NCBI RefSeq assembly: GCF_024757985.1
Contig: NZ_CP103289.1
Location: forward strand, 3,782,001 to 3,846,000
Direction: 5' to 3'
Length of the DNA stretch: 64,000 nucleotides
DNA from: Cellulomonas sp. NS3
GTDB taxonomy: Bacteria; Actinomycetota; Actinomycetes; Actinomycetales; Cellulomonadaceae
In this document: in pieces, positions 25,160-35,074 of the stretch
How positions within the stretch are numbered: the stretch's first letter is position 1
How the letters are laid out: every line of letters starts with the position of its first letter
Program-made: the position numbers and the translations under genes
Notes under the pieces: generated by a model
What the model saw: the letters and a program-made list of their open reading frames with translations, nothing else
Database searches by the model: none
What the model was told of the DNA's origin: nothing

Positions 25160-26337
25160 GGGGTGCTCCCGGACGTGACGGTCTCGGACGTCGTGGTGGG
25201 TGTCTGCGCCGCTCGCGCCGGGACCTCGTCGGGCACGTCGTCCCGCTCGGCCCGACCGCCGCGCCACCGCCGCCACACGCCCCCGAGCGACGCGAGGCCG
25301 CCCGGCAGGAACGCGACGACGAGGATGAACAGCGCGCCCTGGAAGTAGGTCCAGAACGACGGGAACTGCTCGGACAGCGAGGTCTGCGCCCACGAGACGG
25401 CGAGCGCCCCGAGCACCGGTCCGAGCAGCGTCGCGCGCCCGCCGATCGCGACCCCGACGAGGAACCCGATCGACGGCACGACGCCGACGTCGGCGGGCGA
25501 GATGATCCCCACGATCGGCACGAACAGCGCCCCCCCGATCCCGGCGAACGCCGCCGCGACCGCGTAGGCGACGACCTTGACGACCGCGGGGTCGTAGCCG
25601 AGGAACCGGACGCGGTTCTCCTGGTCGCGCACCGCGACGAGCAGCTCCCCGAAGCGCGAGCGCATGAGCAGGCGCACGACAGCGACCATCGCCAGCAGGG
25701 TCCCCGCGGCGATGAGGTAGAGCATCTCCTTGTTGACCGGGTCGGCGAGGTCGTACCCGAAGAACGACCGGAACCCGTTGAGCCCGTTCGTGCCGCCGGT
25801 GACCTTCTGCTGCCCGACGAGCAGGATCGCGAACGCCGCCGCGAGGGCCTGCGACAGGATCGCGAAGTACGCCCCGCGCACCCGCCGCGTGAACACCGCG
25901 AAGCCCAGCGCCGAGGCCAGCGCGACCGGGACGAGCACGATCGCGACGACCGTGACGACCGGGCTGCGGAACGGCTCCCACCAGCCCGGCACGGTCCCGT
26001 CGCCGTAGAGCAGCATGAAGTCGGGCACCCCGCCCGGCCCGGCGTCGGCGAGCTTGAGGTGCATCGCCATGAGGTAGCCACCGAGGCCGAAGTACACGCC
26101 CTGGCCCAGCGTCAGCATCCCGCCACGGCCCCACGCGAGCCCGATGCCGACCGCGACCATCGCGAGGCAGCAGAACTTCGCGAGCAGCCCGAGCCGGAAA
26201 TCCGAGAGCAGCGCGGGCGCGACGCCGAACAGCGCGACGGCGGCGACGGCGAACCCGGCGAGCGTGCGGACGCGCTCCCCGGTCAGCAGCCGGCCTGCGG
26301 TGCCACGGTGGCGCTCCGCGGTCCCCGCCGGGCTCAC
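25156..26337 (-). CDS. urtC: Urea ABC transporter permease UrtC
   Basis: A 393-residue LivM-type permease with about ten hydrophobic helices; conserved AWGRGGMLTLGQGVYFGLGGY near residue 70 and FAVFTRRVRGAYFAILSQAL and TGGTNGLNGF motifs are typical of UrtC. The last 40 residues are a charged cytoplasmic tail. The start is GTG at 26337, overlapping the urtB stop by 4 bases (GTGA); the longer open frame upstream runs over urtB and is rejected. With UrtB it forms the membrane channel. Confidence 0.94.
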   Translation of the reverse strand: MSPAGTAERHRGTAGRLLTGERVRTLAGFAVAAVALFGVAPALLSDFRLGLLAKFCCLAMVAVGIGLAWGRGGMLTLGQGVYFGLGGYLMAMHLKLADAGPGGVPDFMLLYGDGTVPGWWEPFRSPVVTVVAIVLVPVALASALGFAVFTRRVRGAYFAILSQALAAAFAILLVGQQKVTGGTNGLNGFRSFFGYDLADPVNKEMLYLIAAGTLLAMVAVVRLLMRSRFGELLVAVRDQENRVRFLGYDPAVVKVVAYAVAAAFAGIGGALFVPIVGIISPADVGVVPSIGFLVGVAIGGRATLLGPVLGALAVSWAQTSLSEQFPSFWTYFQGALFILVVAFLPGGLASLGGVWRRWRGGRAERDDVPDEVPARAAQTPTTTSETVTSGSTP

Positions 26338-27218
26338 GCGAGGCTCCGCGTGCGCAGCGACACGAGCCCCTGCGGCCGCACCTGGAGGAACGCGACGATG
26401 ACGACGAACAGCAGCACCTTGGCGATGCTCGCGGTCGTCGAGTACTCGAACGTCGCCTGCAGCAGCCCGAGCGAGAACGCCGCGATCACGGTGCCCTTGA
26501 GCTGCCCGATGCCGCCGGCCACGACGACGAGGAACGCGTCGACGATGTAGCTCGTGCCGAGCGTCGGGCCGATCGACCCGAGCAGCGTGAGCGCGACGCC
26601 CGCGACCCCGGCGATCCCCGAGCCGACGAAGAACGTGAGCCGGTCGGTCGCGCGCGTCGAGATGCCCGAGGTCTCCGCCAGGTCGCGGTTCTGCACGGTC
26701 GCGCGGATCCGGCGACCGAGCGGCGTGAGCTTGAGGACGAGGGCGAGCGAAGTGACGCACACGACCGCGACGAGCAGGATGAACAGCCGCGTCTTCGGCA
26801 CCCCGAGCCCGAACAGCTCGACCGCCCCGGAGAGCCACGCCGGCGCCCGGACGTCGACGTTCGGTGCGCCGAAGACGTCCCGCGCCGCCTGCTGGAGCAC
26901 GAGCGCGACGCCCCACGTGACGAGGAGGGTGTCGAGCGGCCGCCGGTACATCCGCGAGACGAGCGTGACCTCGAGCACGAGCCCGAGCAGGCCGCCGACG
27001 AGGAAGCCGACGACGAGCGAGACGAGCAGCGAGACCCCGGCGTCGGCGATCACGCCCTGCACGACGTACGCCGTGTAGGCGCCCGCCATCATGAACTCCC
27101 CGTGCGCCATGTTGATGACGCCCATCTGACCGAACGTGAGCGCGAGCCCGAGCGCCGCCAGCAGCAGCACCGACCCGAGGCTCAGCCCGGCGAAGAGCTG
27201 CGAGAACAGGGCATCCAT
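26334..27218 (-). CDS. urtB: Urea ABC transporter permease UrtB
   Basis: A 294-residue LivH-type permease: eight or so membrane helices, GLALTFGQMGVINMAHGEF-type motif at residues 26-45, TLLVTWGVALVLQQ and the coupling segment TVQNRDLAETSGI that contacts the ATPases. Shorter than UrtB proteins that carry an extra N-terminal periplasmic region, as usual in actinobacteria. It is 129 bases downstream of urtA, with a very strong hairpin between, and is then tightly packed with urtC, urtD and urtE. Confidence 0.95.
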   Translation of the reverse strand: MDALFSQLFAGLSLGSVLLLAALGLALTFGQMGVINMAHGEFMMAGAYTAYVVQGVIADAGVSLLVSLVVGFLVGGLLGLVLEVTLVSRMYRRPLDTLLVTWGVALVLQQAARDVFGAPNVDVRAPAWLSGAVELFGLGVPKTRLFILLVAVVCVTSLALVLKLTPLGRRIRATVQNRDLAETSGISTRATDRLTFFVGSGIAGVAGVALTLLGSIGPTLGTSYIVDAFLVVVAGGIGQLKGTVIAAFSLGLLQATFEYSTTASIAKVLLFVVIVAFLQVRPQGLVSLRTRSLA

Positions 27219-27239
27219 CCCGGCCCCCTTTCCGTGCGT

Positions 27240-27293
27240 GCCCCGCGGGCGGCCGGTGCTCCGTGGTCCGGAGCGCCGGCCGCCGTGCGGGGC
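27240..27293 (-). terminator. Long intercistronic hairpin between urtA and urtB
   Basis: Nested perfect arms of 7, 7 and 6 bp (27240-27246/27287-27293; 27250-27256/27276-27282; 27258-27263/27269-27274) around a 5-base loop. It directly follows urtA and probably raises the binding-protein to permease ratio by partial termination or 3'-end protection. Confidence 0.65.
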
Positions 27294-27347
27294 GGGCTGG
27301 TCGTGCCGCGCCGTCCGCCCCGGCGGTGACGCGGCCCGCTGGTCAGG

Positions 27348-28619
27348 TCAGGACAGGCCCTCGGCCCAGTCGTAGCCCTCGAGGAACGGGTCGGGCTCGA
27401 TCGCCTCGTCCGAGCTCCACTCGGTGTAGATGAGGCCGTCGGCGCCGATCTTGCCGATGAGCGCCGTCTTCGCGATGTGGTGGTTCTCGCCGTTCACGGT
27501 CACGGTGCCCTCCGGCGCCTCGAACGAGACCCCGTCGGCCGCGTCCTGCACCGCCGCGACGTCGAACGACTCGGCCTTCTCGACCATGCCCTTCCACAGG
27601 TACAGCGACGTGTACGCGGCCTCCATCGGGTCGGACGTCACGCGGTCCTCGCCGTACTTCGCCTTGAACGCCTCGACGAACGTGGTGTTCGCGGGGCTCT
27701 CGACCGTCTGGTAGTAGTTCCAGGCGGTGAGCTGGCCCTCGATGTTCTCGACGCCGATGCCGCCGACCTCCTCCTCGGCGATCGACACCGAGACGACCGG
27801 GGTGGTGTCGACCCCGAGGCCGACGTTCTTGTACTCCTTGAAGAACGCCACGTTCGAGTCGCCGTTGAGCGTGTTGAACACGGCGTCGGCGCCCGAGGCC
27901 TTGAGCTTGTTGACGATCGTCGAGAAGTCGGTGTGCCCGAGCGGTGCGTACTCCTCACCGACGATCTCGATGCCGTTCGCCTCGGCGTAGGCGTTGATGA
28001 TCTTGTTCGCCGTCCGCGGGAAGACGTAGTCGGAGCCGACGAGGAAGACCTTCGTCTTGCCCTGCTCCTTGAGGTAGTCCATGCCGGGGACGATCTGCTG
28101 GTTCGTCGTCGCGCCCGTGTAGAAGATGTTGGGCGACGCCTCGAGGCCCTCGTACTGCACCGGGTAGAACAGCAGAGCGTCCTTGCTCTCGAACACCGGG
28201 AGCATCGCCTTGCGGGACGACGAGGTCCAGCCGCCGAACACCGCGGCGACGCAGTCGGACGAGATGAGCTTCTCGGCCTTCTCCGCGAACACGGTCGGCT
28301 CGGAGGCGCCGTCCTCGCCGACGACCTCGAGCTGCTTGCCGAGCACGCCGCCGTCCGCGTTGATCTCCTCGGCGGCGAGGTCGAGCGCGTCGCGGACCGT
28401 CTGCTCCGAGATCGCCATGGTCCCGGACAGCGAGTTGAGGAAGCCGATCTTCACGGAGTCGCCCGAGGTGTCGACGCACGAGGTGGCGGCTCCGCCGGAC
28501 GAGGTGCTGCCGCCGGAGGACCCGGCGTCGGTGCGCGCTCCGCCGCAGCCCGTGAGGCCGAGGGCGACGGCGAGGGCCGCCACGGGCAGAGCGAGTGCGC
28601 GCGTGCGTGATGTGGTCAA
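27348..28619 (-). CDS. urtA: Urea ABC transporter substrate-binding lipoprotein UrtA
   Basis: A 423-residue extracellular binding protein. A lipoprotein signal ends in GLTGC (Cys25), followed by a Ser/Gly linker and a Peripla_BP_5/LivJ-type fold: [54 protein letters not shown] and [15 protein letters not shown] are the UrtA-specific stretches ([10 protein letters not shown]). The TTG at 28619 is chosen because it gives a normal short signal peptide and follows AAAGG; upstream frame extends into the promoter. First gene of the urtABCDE operon. Captures urea outside the cell and presents it to UrtBC. Confidence 0.95.
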   Translation of the reverse strand: MTTSRTRALALPVAALAVALGLTGCGGARTDAGSSGGSTSSGGAATSCVDTSGDSVKIGFLNSLSGTMAISEQTVRDALDLAAEEINADGGVLGKQLEVVGEDGASEPTVFAEKAEKLISSDCVAAVFGGWTSSSRKAMLPVFESKDALLFYPVQYEGLEASPNIFYTGATTNQQIVPGMDYLKEQGKTKVFLVGSDYVFPRTANKIINAYAEANGIEIVGEEYAPLGHTDFSTIVNKLKASGADAVFNTLNGDSNVAFFKEYKNVGLGVDTTPVVSVSIAEEEVGGIGVENIEGQLTAWNYYQTVESPANTTFVEAFKAKYGEDRVTSDPMEAAYTSLYLWKGMVEKAESFDVAAVQDAADGVSFEAPEGTVTVNGENHHIAKTALIGKIGADGLIYTEWSSDEAIEPDPFLEGYDWAEGLS

Positions 28620-28704
28620 CGGGGTGCCTTTCGCAGCGGGTCGCGGGAGTGGGGACTCCCCTGGTCCGGGCTCCGGATCGCGCGACACCGCGCTGTGTCC
28701 CGCG

Positions 28705-28789
28705 GTGTATACATCCCTGTGCCCATGACCGAGGACGCTAGGGACCGGGTGTTTCCACGACGCACGCGCGGCGGTGAACGGTGTGTTTC
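28705..28789 (-). promoter_or_regulatory. urtA promoter: GlnR-like box, -10 and GntR-type palindrome
   Basis: On the minus strand: GAAAC-N6-TTCAC (28774-28789), GAAACACC (28748-28755), -10 TAGCGT (28735-28740), and GTGTATACAT (28705-28714) just downstream of the expected start. Order, wording and spacing match the uca promoter. With the groL terminator below, this accounts for most of the 303-base gene-free stretch 28620-28922. Confidence 0.65.
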
Positions 28790-28833
28790 GCCTCGGTCTC
28801 GATCGCGCCTCGGTCGCGGCGAGCACGGGCGCA

Positions 28834-28883
28834 CGAACGGCGAGGGGCCGGCCACCCGAAGGTGACCGGCCCGTCGCCGTTCG
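28834..28883 (-). terminator. groL terminator with a UUCG tetraloop
   Basis: Imperfect long stem, arms 28834-28856 and 28861-28883, closed on the minus strand by C(TTCG)G, an especially stable tetraloop. It lies 40 bases after the groL stop and upstream of the urtA promoter. Confidence 0.75.
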
Positions 28884-28922
28884 CTGTCGGCGGCTCAGGG
28901 CCGCCGGGTGAGGCTCAGCGGA

Positions 28923-30690
<1,768 letters not shown>

Positions 30691-30695
30691 GTCAA

Positions 30696-30724
30696 TGGTT
30701 AGCACTCGACCCCTGAGAGTGCAA
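30696..30724 (-). promoter_or_regulatory. groL promoter
   Basis: On the minus strand TTGCAC (30719-30724), a 17-base spacer and TAACCA (30696-30701). Both hexamers lie inside CIRCE element B, so HrcA binding would block RNA polymerase directly. Confidence 0.75.
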
Positions 30725-30725
30725 G
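30699..30725 (-). promoter_or_regulatory. CIRCE element B (HrcA operator)
   Basis: Left arm TTAGCACTC (30699-30707) is perfect, spacer 9 bases, right arm GAGTGCAAG (30717-30725) has two to three departures from consensus. Tandem with element A. The remaining bases 30726-30879 hold only the LytR_C terminator. Confidence 0.88.
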
Positions 30726-30758
30726 ACGCGACCCGCCGTCGTGCACGGTTCCGGGAGC

Positions 30759-30799
30759 GTCCGGGGGACGCCGGACGGGCGGCCTGGCGGCGTCCGGAC
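30759..30799 (-). terminator. Terminator after the LytR C-terminal-domain gene
   Basis: Stem of 6 + 6 bp (30759-30764/30794-30799 and 30768-30773/30788-30793) with a GGG bulge and 14-base loop, about 80 bases after the stop codon. Confidence 0.5.
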
Positions 30800-30879
30800 C
30801 CCCGCGCCAGGACCCGCGCGCGACGGCGGGGGGACCCGCACCCGGAACCCCCGAGCGGCCCGGTCGGGGGTGCGGCACC

Positions 30880-31515
30880 TCAGCGCGTGAAGTCCGCCTC
30901 CAGGACGACCGCGATGCCGGCCGCCGCCTCGGTCGACGACTGCAGCACCTGCGTGATCCCGAGCGCCTGGGCGACCGCCTCGGCCGTCACGCGCTGGGCC
31001 TCGGCGGCGTAGAAGACGGTCGTGCCGTCGACGCCCGCGCCCGTGTGGTTGCCGGTGTCCACGTTCGTGAACCCGGCGGACGTGAGCGTCTCCGCGGTCT
31101 CCCCGGCGAGGCCGGCGACCTGGGCGGCGTTGTAGACCGTCACGGCGGACGCGAGGTCCGGTGCGGGGGCGACCGGCTCGGTCGCCGGCGGCTCCTCCGC
31201 GGCGTCGCCCTCGGCCGGGTCGGTGGCCTCGCCACCCTCCCCGGCGGCGGCGTCGCCCTCACCCTCGGTCGCCCCGTCGCCCGCGTCGTCCCCCGCCGTC
31301 GTGCCGCTGCCGAGGCCCGCAGGCAGCGTGACGTCCGAGTTCGCGAGGTAGAGCAGGACGCCCGCACCGAGCCCCGCGAACACGACGAGGACGATCGCGA
31401 ACGGCAGCAGCGCCCGCCACCGTGAGCGGGGAGCACGGTGCACGCCGCGGGGGCCGTCGAGGTCCTCCGCAGCGTCGAACTCGTCCTCGGGGTACGGGTA
31501 GCTGCCCTTGCTCAC
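30880..31515 (-). CDS. Membrane-anchored LytR C-terminal-domain protein
   Basis: A 211-residue protein: acidic cytoplasmic head with SYPYPEDEFD, one membrane helix (residues about 36-58), an Ala/Gly/Glu-rich low-complexity stretch, and a LytR_C domain from about 125 to the end (VTVYNAAQVAGLAGETAETL; VFYAAEAQRVTAEAVAQAL). LytR_C domains occur at the end of LytR-CpsA-Psr cell-wall ligases and alone, as here; their role is unclear. TAGCCT ends 7 bases before the GTG start, so the mRNA is probably leaderless. Confidence 0.88.
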   Translation of the reverse strand: MSKGSYPYPEDEFDAAEDLDGPRGVHRAPRSRWRALLPFAIVLVVFAGLGAGVLLYLANSDVTLPAGLGSGTTAGDDAGDGATEGEGDAAAGEGGEATDPAEGDAAEEPPATEPVAPAPDLASAVTVYNAAQVAGLAGETAETLTSAGFTNVDTGNHTGAGVDGTTVFYAAEAQRVTAEAVAQALGITQVLQSSTEAAAGIAVVLEADFTR

Positions 31516-31623
31516 GGCGGACAGGCTAACGGCTGAGGCTGGGCGCGACGGCCGGTTGACGCGCGCGCCGCTCGAAAGGTGCGATCAGCACCCCGCTCGG
31601 GCGCGCAGGCCCGGAGGCGTGCG

Positions 31624-31947
31624 TCAGGCGTCGCCGCCGAGACGGCGGGCCGTGCGCGCACGCTGCCGCGTCGAGCGCATCCGCCGCAGGCGCTTGATGA
31701 GCATGGGGTCGTGCGCGAGGGCCGCCGGGGAGTCGATCAGGCTGTTGAGCACCTGGTAGTACCGGGTCGCCGACATGTCGAACAGCTCGCGGATCGCCTG
31801 CTCCTTGGCGCCCGCGTACTTCCACCACTGGCGCTCGAACGCGAGGACCTGCTGGTCGCGCTCGGAGAGGCCGGTGGCGTCGGCCTCGTGGGGGGCCGTC
31901 TCGGGGGTGTCCTGCGTCGAGGAGCCGGTCAGCATGGCGGCGTCCAT
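31624..31947 (-). CDS. DUF3263 domain protein
   Basis: A 107-residue protein with a disordered first 35 residues and then LSERDQQVLAFERQWWKYAGAKEQ (in part), FDMSATRYYQVLNSLID and a basic C-terminus, the DUF3263 signature seen across actinobacteria. The predicted HTH-like character (MSATRYYQVL) and basic tail suggest DNA binding, not proven. ATG at 31947 is set by GGAGGAC ahead of it; the open frame continues far upstream without support. Divergent from ung. Confidence 0.85.
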   Translation of the reverse strand: MDAAMLTGSSTQDTPETAPHEADATGLSERDQQVLAFERQWWKYAGAKEQAIRELFDMSATRYYQVLNSLIDSPAALAHDPMLIKRLRRMRSTRQRARTARRLGGDA

Positions 31948-32114
31948 GGCGTCCTCCGGGGGGGCTCGGGCTCCGGCACGGGGAGGGCTCGGGGCGGGCT
32001 GGGGGTGCTGCGCGAACCACGCCATCGTAGGCGCGAATGACACCCGTGTCATTCGGCAGGGGGCGGGACCGGGCCCTCGGCGCCGGGCTTCACCCGCCCC
32101 CGGCGCACGCTCGG

Positions 32115-32120
32115 TACCCT
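32115..32120 (+). promoter_or_regulatory. -10 box of ung (leaderless)
   Basis: TACCCT ends 7 bases before the GTG at 32128. Confidence 0.4.
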
Positions 32121-32127
32121 CGCCCCC

Positions 32128-32805
32128 GTGAACCCCGCTCCCCTGGACCAGCTCGTCGCACCGGACTGGGCGCAGGCCCTCGCCCCCGTCGAGCCGCAGC
32201 TCCGCGCCGCCGGCGACTTCCTGCGCGCCGAGGTCGCCGCGGGGCGGGGGTACCTGCCCGACGGGGCCTCGGTGCTGCGCGCGTTCCGGCGCCCGCTCGC
32301 GGACGTGCGCGTGCTCGTCGTCGGCCAGGACCCGTACCCGACGCCCGGTCACGCGATGGGCCTGTCGTTCTCCGTGCAGCCCGACGTGCGGCCCGTGCCG
32401 CGCTCGCTCGCGAACATCTTCGCCGAGCTCGTGGCCGACACCGGGGTCACGCCCCCGACGTCCGGGGACCTCAGCCCGTGGGCCGACCAGGGCGTCATGC
32501 TGCTCAACAGGGTCCTGACCGTGCGCCCGGGCGCACCCGCGTCGCACCGCGGCAAGGGCTGGGAGGCGGTGACCGACCGGGCCATCGAGGCGCTCGTCGA
32601 GCGCGGCGGCCCCCTCGTCGCCGTGCTCTGGGGGCGCGACGCGCAGTCGCTGCGCGGCGCCCTCGGCAGCGTCCCCCGCGTCGAGAGCGTGCACCCGAGC
32701 CCGCTGTCCGCGCACCGCGGCTTCCTCGGCTCGCGCCCGTTCTCGACCGTCAACGCGCTGCTCGTCGAGCAGGGCGCCGAGCCCGTCGACTGGTCGCTGC
32801 CCTGA
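32128..32805 (+). CDS. ung: Uracil-DNA glycosylase
   Basis: Removes uracil from DNA as the first step of base-excision repair. The 225-residue protein has the water-activating motif [16 protein letters not shown] (Asp68), [11 protein letters not shown] for uracil recognition, and the DNA-intercalation loop [10 protein letters not shown]. Length is standard for family 1 UDG. GTG start at 32128; a TACCCT box 7 bases before it suggests a leaderless transcript. The SGNH hydrolase begins 28 bases downstream and may be co-transcribed. Confidence 0.97.
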   Translation: MNPAPLDQLVAPDWAQALAPVEPQLRAAGDFLRAEVAAGRGYLPDGASVLRAFRRPLADVRVLVVGQDPYPTPGHAMGLSFSVQPDVRPVPRSLANIFAELVADTGVTPPTSGDLSPWADQGVMLLNRVLTVRPGAPASHRGKGWEAVTDRAIEALVERGGPLVAVLWGRDAQSLRGALGSVPRVESVHPSPLSAHRGFLGSRPFSTVNALLVEQGAEPVDWSLP

Positions 32806-32833
32806 GCCCGGTGCCCGACGGCACAATGGGACG

Positions 32834-33691
32834 GTGAGCACCCCCGCGCAGAGCACCTCACCCGACTCCCTCACCGCCGCGGCCCCGGTCCCCTGGCGCA
32901 GCTACGTCGCGATCGGCGACTCGTTCACCGAGGGCCTGTGGGACCAGCCCACGCCCGACGGCGAGTGCCGCGGCTGGGCGGACGTGCTCGCCCTGCACCT
33001 CTCGACCCGGCGCACCGCCGCGGGCGACGACCCGCTCGCGTACGCGAACCTCGCGATCCGCGGCCGGCTGCTGCGATCGATCCTCGCCGAGCAGCTGCCC
33101 GAGGCGCTCTCGATGCAGCCGGACCTCGTGAGCCTCGTCGGCGGCGGCAACGACATCCTGCGGCCCCAGGCGGACGTCGACGCGCTCGCCGGCTCGCTCG
33201 AGGACGCGGTGGTGCGGATCCGGGCCACCGGCGCCGACGTCCTGCTCGCGACCGGCGTCGACTCCGCGGACAGCCCGATCGTCCGCCGGACCCGCGGACG
33301 GGTGGGTGTCTACAACGCGCACGTGTGGTCGATCGCGCGGCGTCACGGCGGGCACGTGGTGGACCTGTGGGGCATGCGCTCGCTGCGCGACTGGCGCATG
33401 TGGGCACCCGACCGGATCCACCTCACCGAGGACGGCCACGCCCGGGTCGCGCAGGCCGCGCTCGTCGCGCTCGGCCTCGCCCCGGACGACGCCGCGTGGG
33501 ACGACCCGCTCACGCCGCTGCCCACCCCGCCGCGCCTGCAGAAGGCTCGCGAGGACGCGCAATGGCTGCGCGAGCACGTCTACCCGTGGGCCACGCGGCG
33601 GCTGCGCGGACGGTCGTCGGGGGACGCGCGCGTCGCGAAGCGCCCGCACCTCGAGCCCGTCGAGGCGGGCGGCGGGCAGCCCGGCGAGTAG
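32834..33691 (+). CDS. SGNH/GDSL-family hydrolase
   Basis: A 285-residue esterase-like protein. Catalytic Ser30 lies in AIGDSFTEGL (block I), Gly in the LAIRGRL region (block II), Asn in GGGNDIL (block III), and Asp/His in DRIHLTEDGH (block V), completing the SGNH set. No signal peptide is seen, so it is probably cytosolic. The last 45 residues are a basic tail. Substrate unknown; relatives include lysophospholipase- and acyl-esterase-like proteins. Confidence 0.9.
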   Translation: MSTPAQSTSPDSLTAAAPVPWRSYVAIGDSFTEGLWDQPTPDGECRGWADVLALHLSTRRTAAGDDPLAYANLAIRGRLLRSILAEQLPEALSMQPDLVSLVGGGNDILRPQADVDALAGSLEDAVVRIRATGADVLLATGVDSADSPIVRRTRGRVGVYNAHVWSIARRHGGHVVDLWGMRSLRDWRMWAPDRIHLTEDGHARVAQAALVALGLAPDDAAWDDPLTPLPTPPRLQKAREDAQWLREHVYPWATRRLRGRSSGDARVAKRPHLEPVEAGGGQPGE

Positions 33692-33910
33692 CCGCGGCGG
33701 GACGCCGGTCCCCTCGCGTCGCTCCGCGGGGGCGGAGGTCGGCGGCGGTGACCGCCGCGCTGCACCTGCTCGAGGAGAGCGGCGCGGCGGCGTGAGCCCG
33801 CGCGGGTGAACCGCGCACGGACCGCCCACGCGCGGGCCCAGGCGCTGTCACCATGTCGAGCCGGGCGGCCGCCGTCCGGACCGGACCGCCGCGTCGAGGA
33901 GGAGAAGACC

Positions 33911-34312
33911 GTGGGGTACTTCGGCGTGCACCTGCACACCGACGGCGCGTGGCGCGACGACGCCGCGCCGCTCGCGCCGTTCCTGCGCGTCGAGATCCAC
34001 GACTCGGACCTCGCCATCGTGTCGTTCTGGAGCACCGGCGCAGCGGGCCTGTTCTACCTCGGCTACCAGCCGAGCGACTACTTCGACGACCCCGCCGCGA
34101 GCCGAGCGGTCGACAACGACACCGAGACATCAGCGTTCGTCGTGTGGGCGCTCGACGTGCTCGGCGTCCCGCTCGACGCGGACGCCGTGCGGCCCCTGCT
34201 CGCGGACGCGGGGGCCGACGGGGAGCCCGTCGACGTGTTCGTCGAGGCCACGCTGGCGCGCCTGCTCCAGCAGCTGCGCCTGCCGCTGCCGTCGGAGCTC
34301 GCGGACGACTGA
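33911..34312 (+). CDS. Hypothetical protein, conserved-looking, 133 aa
   Basis: I do not recognise this family. The protein is acidic, soluble, rich in Asp, with SFWSTGAAGLFYLGYQPSDY-like aromatic segment in the middle and LARLLQQLRLPLP near the end. The start GTG at 33911 follows a clear AGGAGGAGAA site at 33897-33906; the open frame begins earlier at 33806 without such support. Codon use is fully typical for the genome, so it is probably expressed. The 219 bases before it contain a 17-base palindrome (33742-33758) and nothing else recognisable. It converges on the cupin gene with a 19-base gap. Confidence 0.72.
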   Translation: MGYFGVHLHTDGAWRDDAAPLAPFLRVEIHDSDLAIVSFWSTGAAGLFYLGYQPSDYFDDPAASRAVDNDTETSAFVVWALDVLGVPLDADAVRPLLADAGADGEPVDVFVEATLARLLQQLRLPLPSELADD

Positions 34313-34331
34313 GACCGCGTCCACGAGCGAC

Positions 34332-34835
34332 TCAGGAGCAGCGCGGCGCCGGCTGGTCGATGCGCCCGACGGTGCTCGCCGTCGGGTAGATCCGCGTGAT
34401 CGACAGCACCGCGTCGACCTCGCCCGCGTTGCTCACGTGGTGCAGCCCGGTCTCGGTGAACGACTGCCCCTCCCCGAAGACGTCACCCGCACCGCACCCG
34501 GTGCGCCGCTCGACGACGCCCTCCTTCACCACCGCGACGACGATCCCGGGGTGCGAGTGCCAGCCGGAGTACGAGCCGACGGGGTACGTGAGCTCGAACG
34601 TGGTGACGGTGGTCGCCGTCTTCGTCTTGAGCTCGACGCCGTCCTGCGACACCTTCGCGGGACCGTTCTCGCTGCCCGCGAGCTCGCCGCTGACCAGGTT
34701 CGCGGAGCTCGGCGCGGACGGGCTCGGCGCGGGCGGCGTCGCGACGGCGGTCGAGCCGGCCGAGGCGAGGTAGGCGCCGGTCGCCAGCACGGCGAGGGCG
34801 AGCGGGACGCCGATCGTCAGGCGCATGTTCTTCAT
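34332..34835 (-). CDS. Secreted cupin-domain protein
   Basis: A 167-residue protein with an N-terminal signal peptide or anchor (residues 1-30), a Pro/Ser linker, and a small cupin barrel. Metal-binding residues appear in GWHSHPG (His93, His95) and TGLHHVSN (His132, His133). Two Cys (in RTGCGAGD and at the C-terminus) may form a disulfide. GGAGGC ahead of the ATG at 34835 fixes the start. Probably an extracytoplasmic metal-dependent small-molecule binder or enzyme; function not predictable. Confidence 0.85.
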   Translation of the reverse strand: MKNMRLTIGVPLALAVLATGAYLASAGSTAVATPPAPSPSAPSSANLVSGELAGSENGPAKVSQDGVELKTKTATTVTTFELTYPVGSYSGWHSHPGIVVAVVKEGVVERRTGCGAGDVFGEGQSFTETGLHHVSNAGEVDAVLSITRIYPTASTVGRIDQPAPRCS

Positions 34836-34959
34836 GGCAGCCTCCCCCAGGGTCAGGCTGCCATCGTCGCGCGCACGGCCCGCGACGGACCGGGCGCAGG
34901 GGTGGGGCTGCACGATCGTGCACGGGCTGCGAGGCGGGGGCGGACACCGCGGCGCTGGG

Positions 34960-35033
34960 AGCCCCCTATCGGATTCGAACCGATGACCCCCTGTTTACAA
35001 GACAGGTGCTCTGGCCAGCTGAGCTAAGGAGGC
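34960..35033 (-). tRNA. tRNA-Thr (anticodon TGT)
   Basis: On the minus strand the acceptor arms GCCTCCT and AGGGGGC pair (one G-T), the D arm reads AGCTCAGCTGGCCAGAGC, the anticodon stem CTGTC/..ACAGG encloses CTTGTAA, and the T arm contains GGTTCGAATCC. CCA is not encoded. Confidence 0.96.
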
Positions 35034-35074
35034 GCGGCGCCGGGGTGTCCCCCGGCGCCGCGCCCAGCCTAGCG

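Noticed and set aside
33742-33758. 17-base palindrome ahead of the 133-aa hypothetical gene
   Set aside because: Central spacer is one base, so it cannot form a hairpin; no second copy was seen, and GC-rich palindromes like this arise by chance.
34437-35027. Plus-strand open frame covering the tRNA region
   Set aside because: Overlaps the antisense cupin gene and the tRNA; no coding character.
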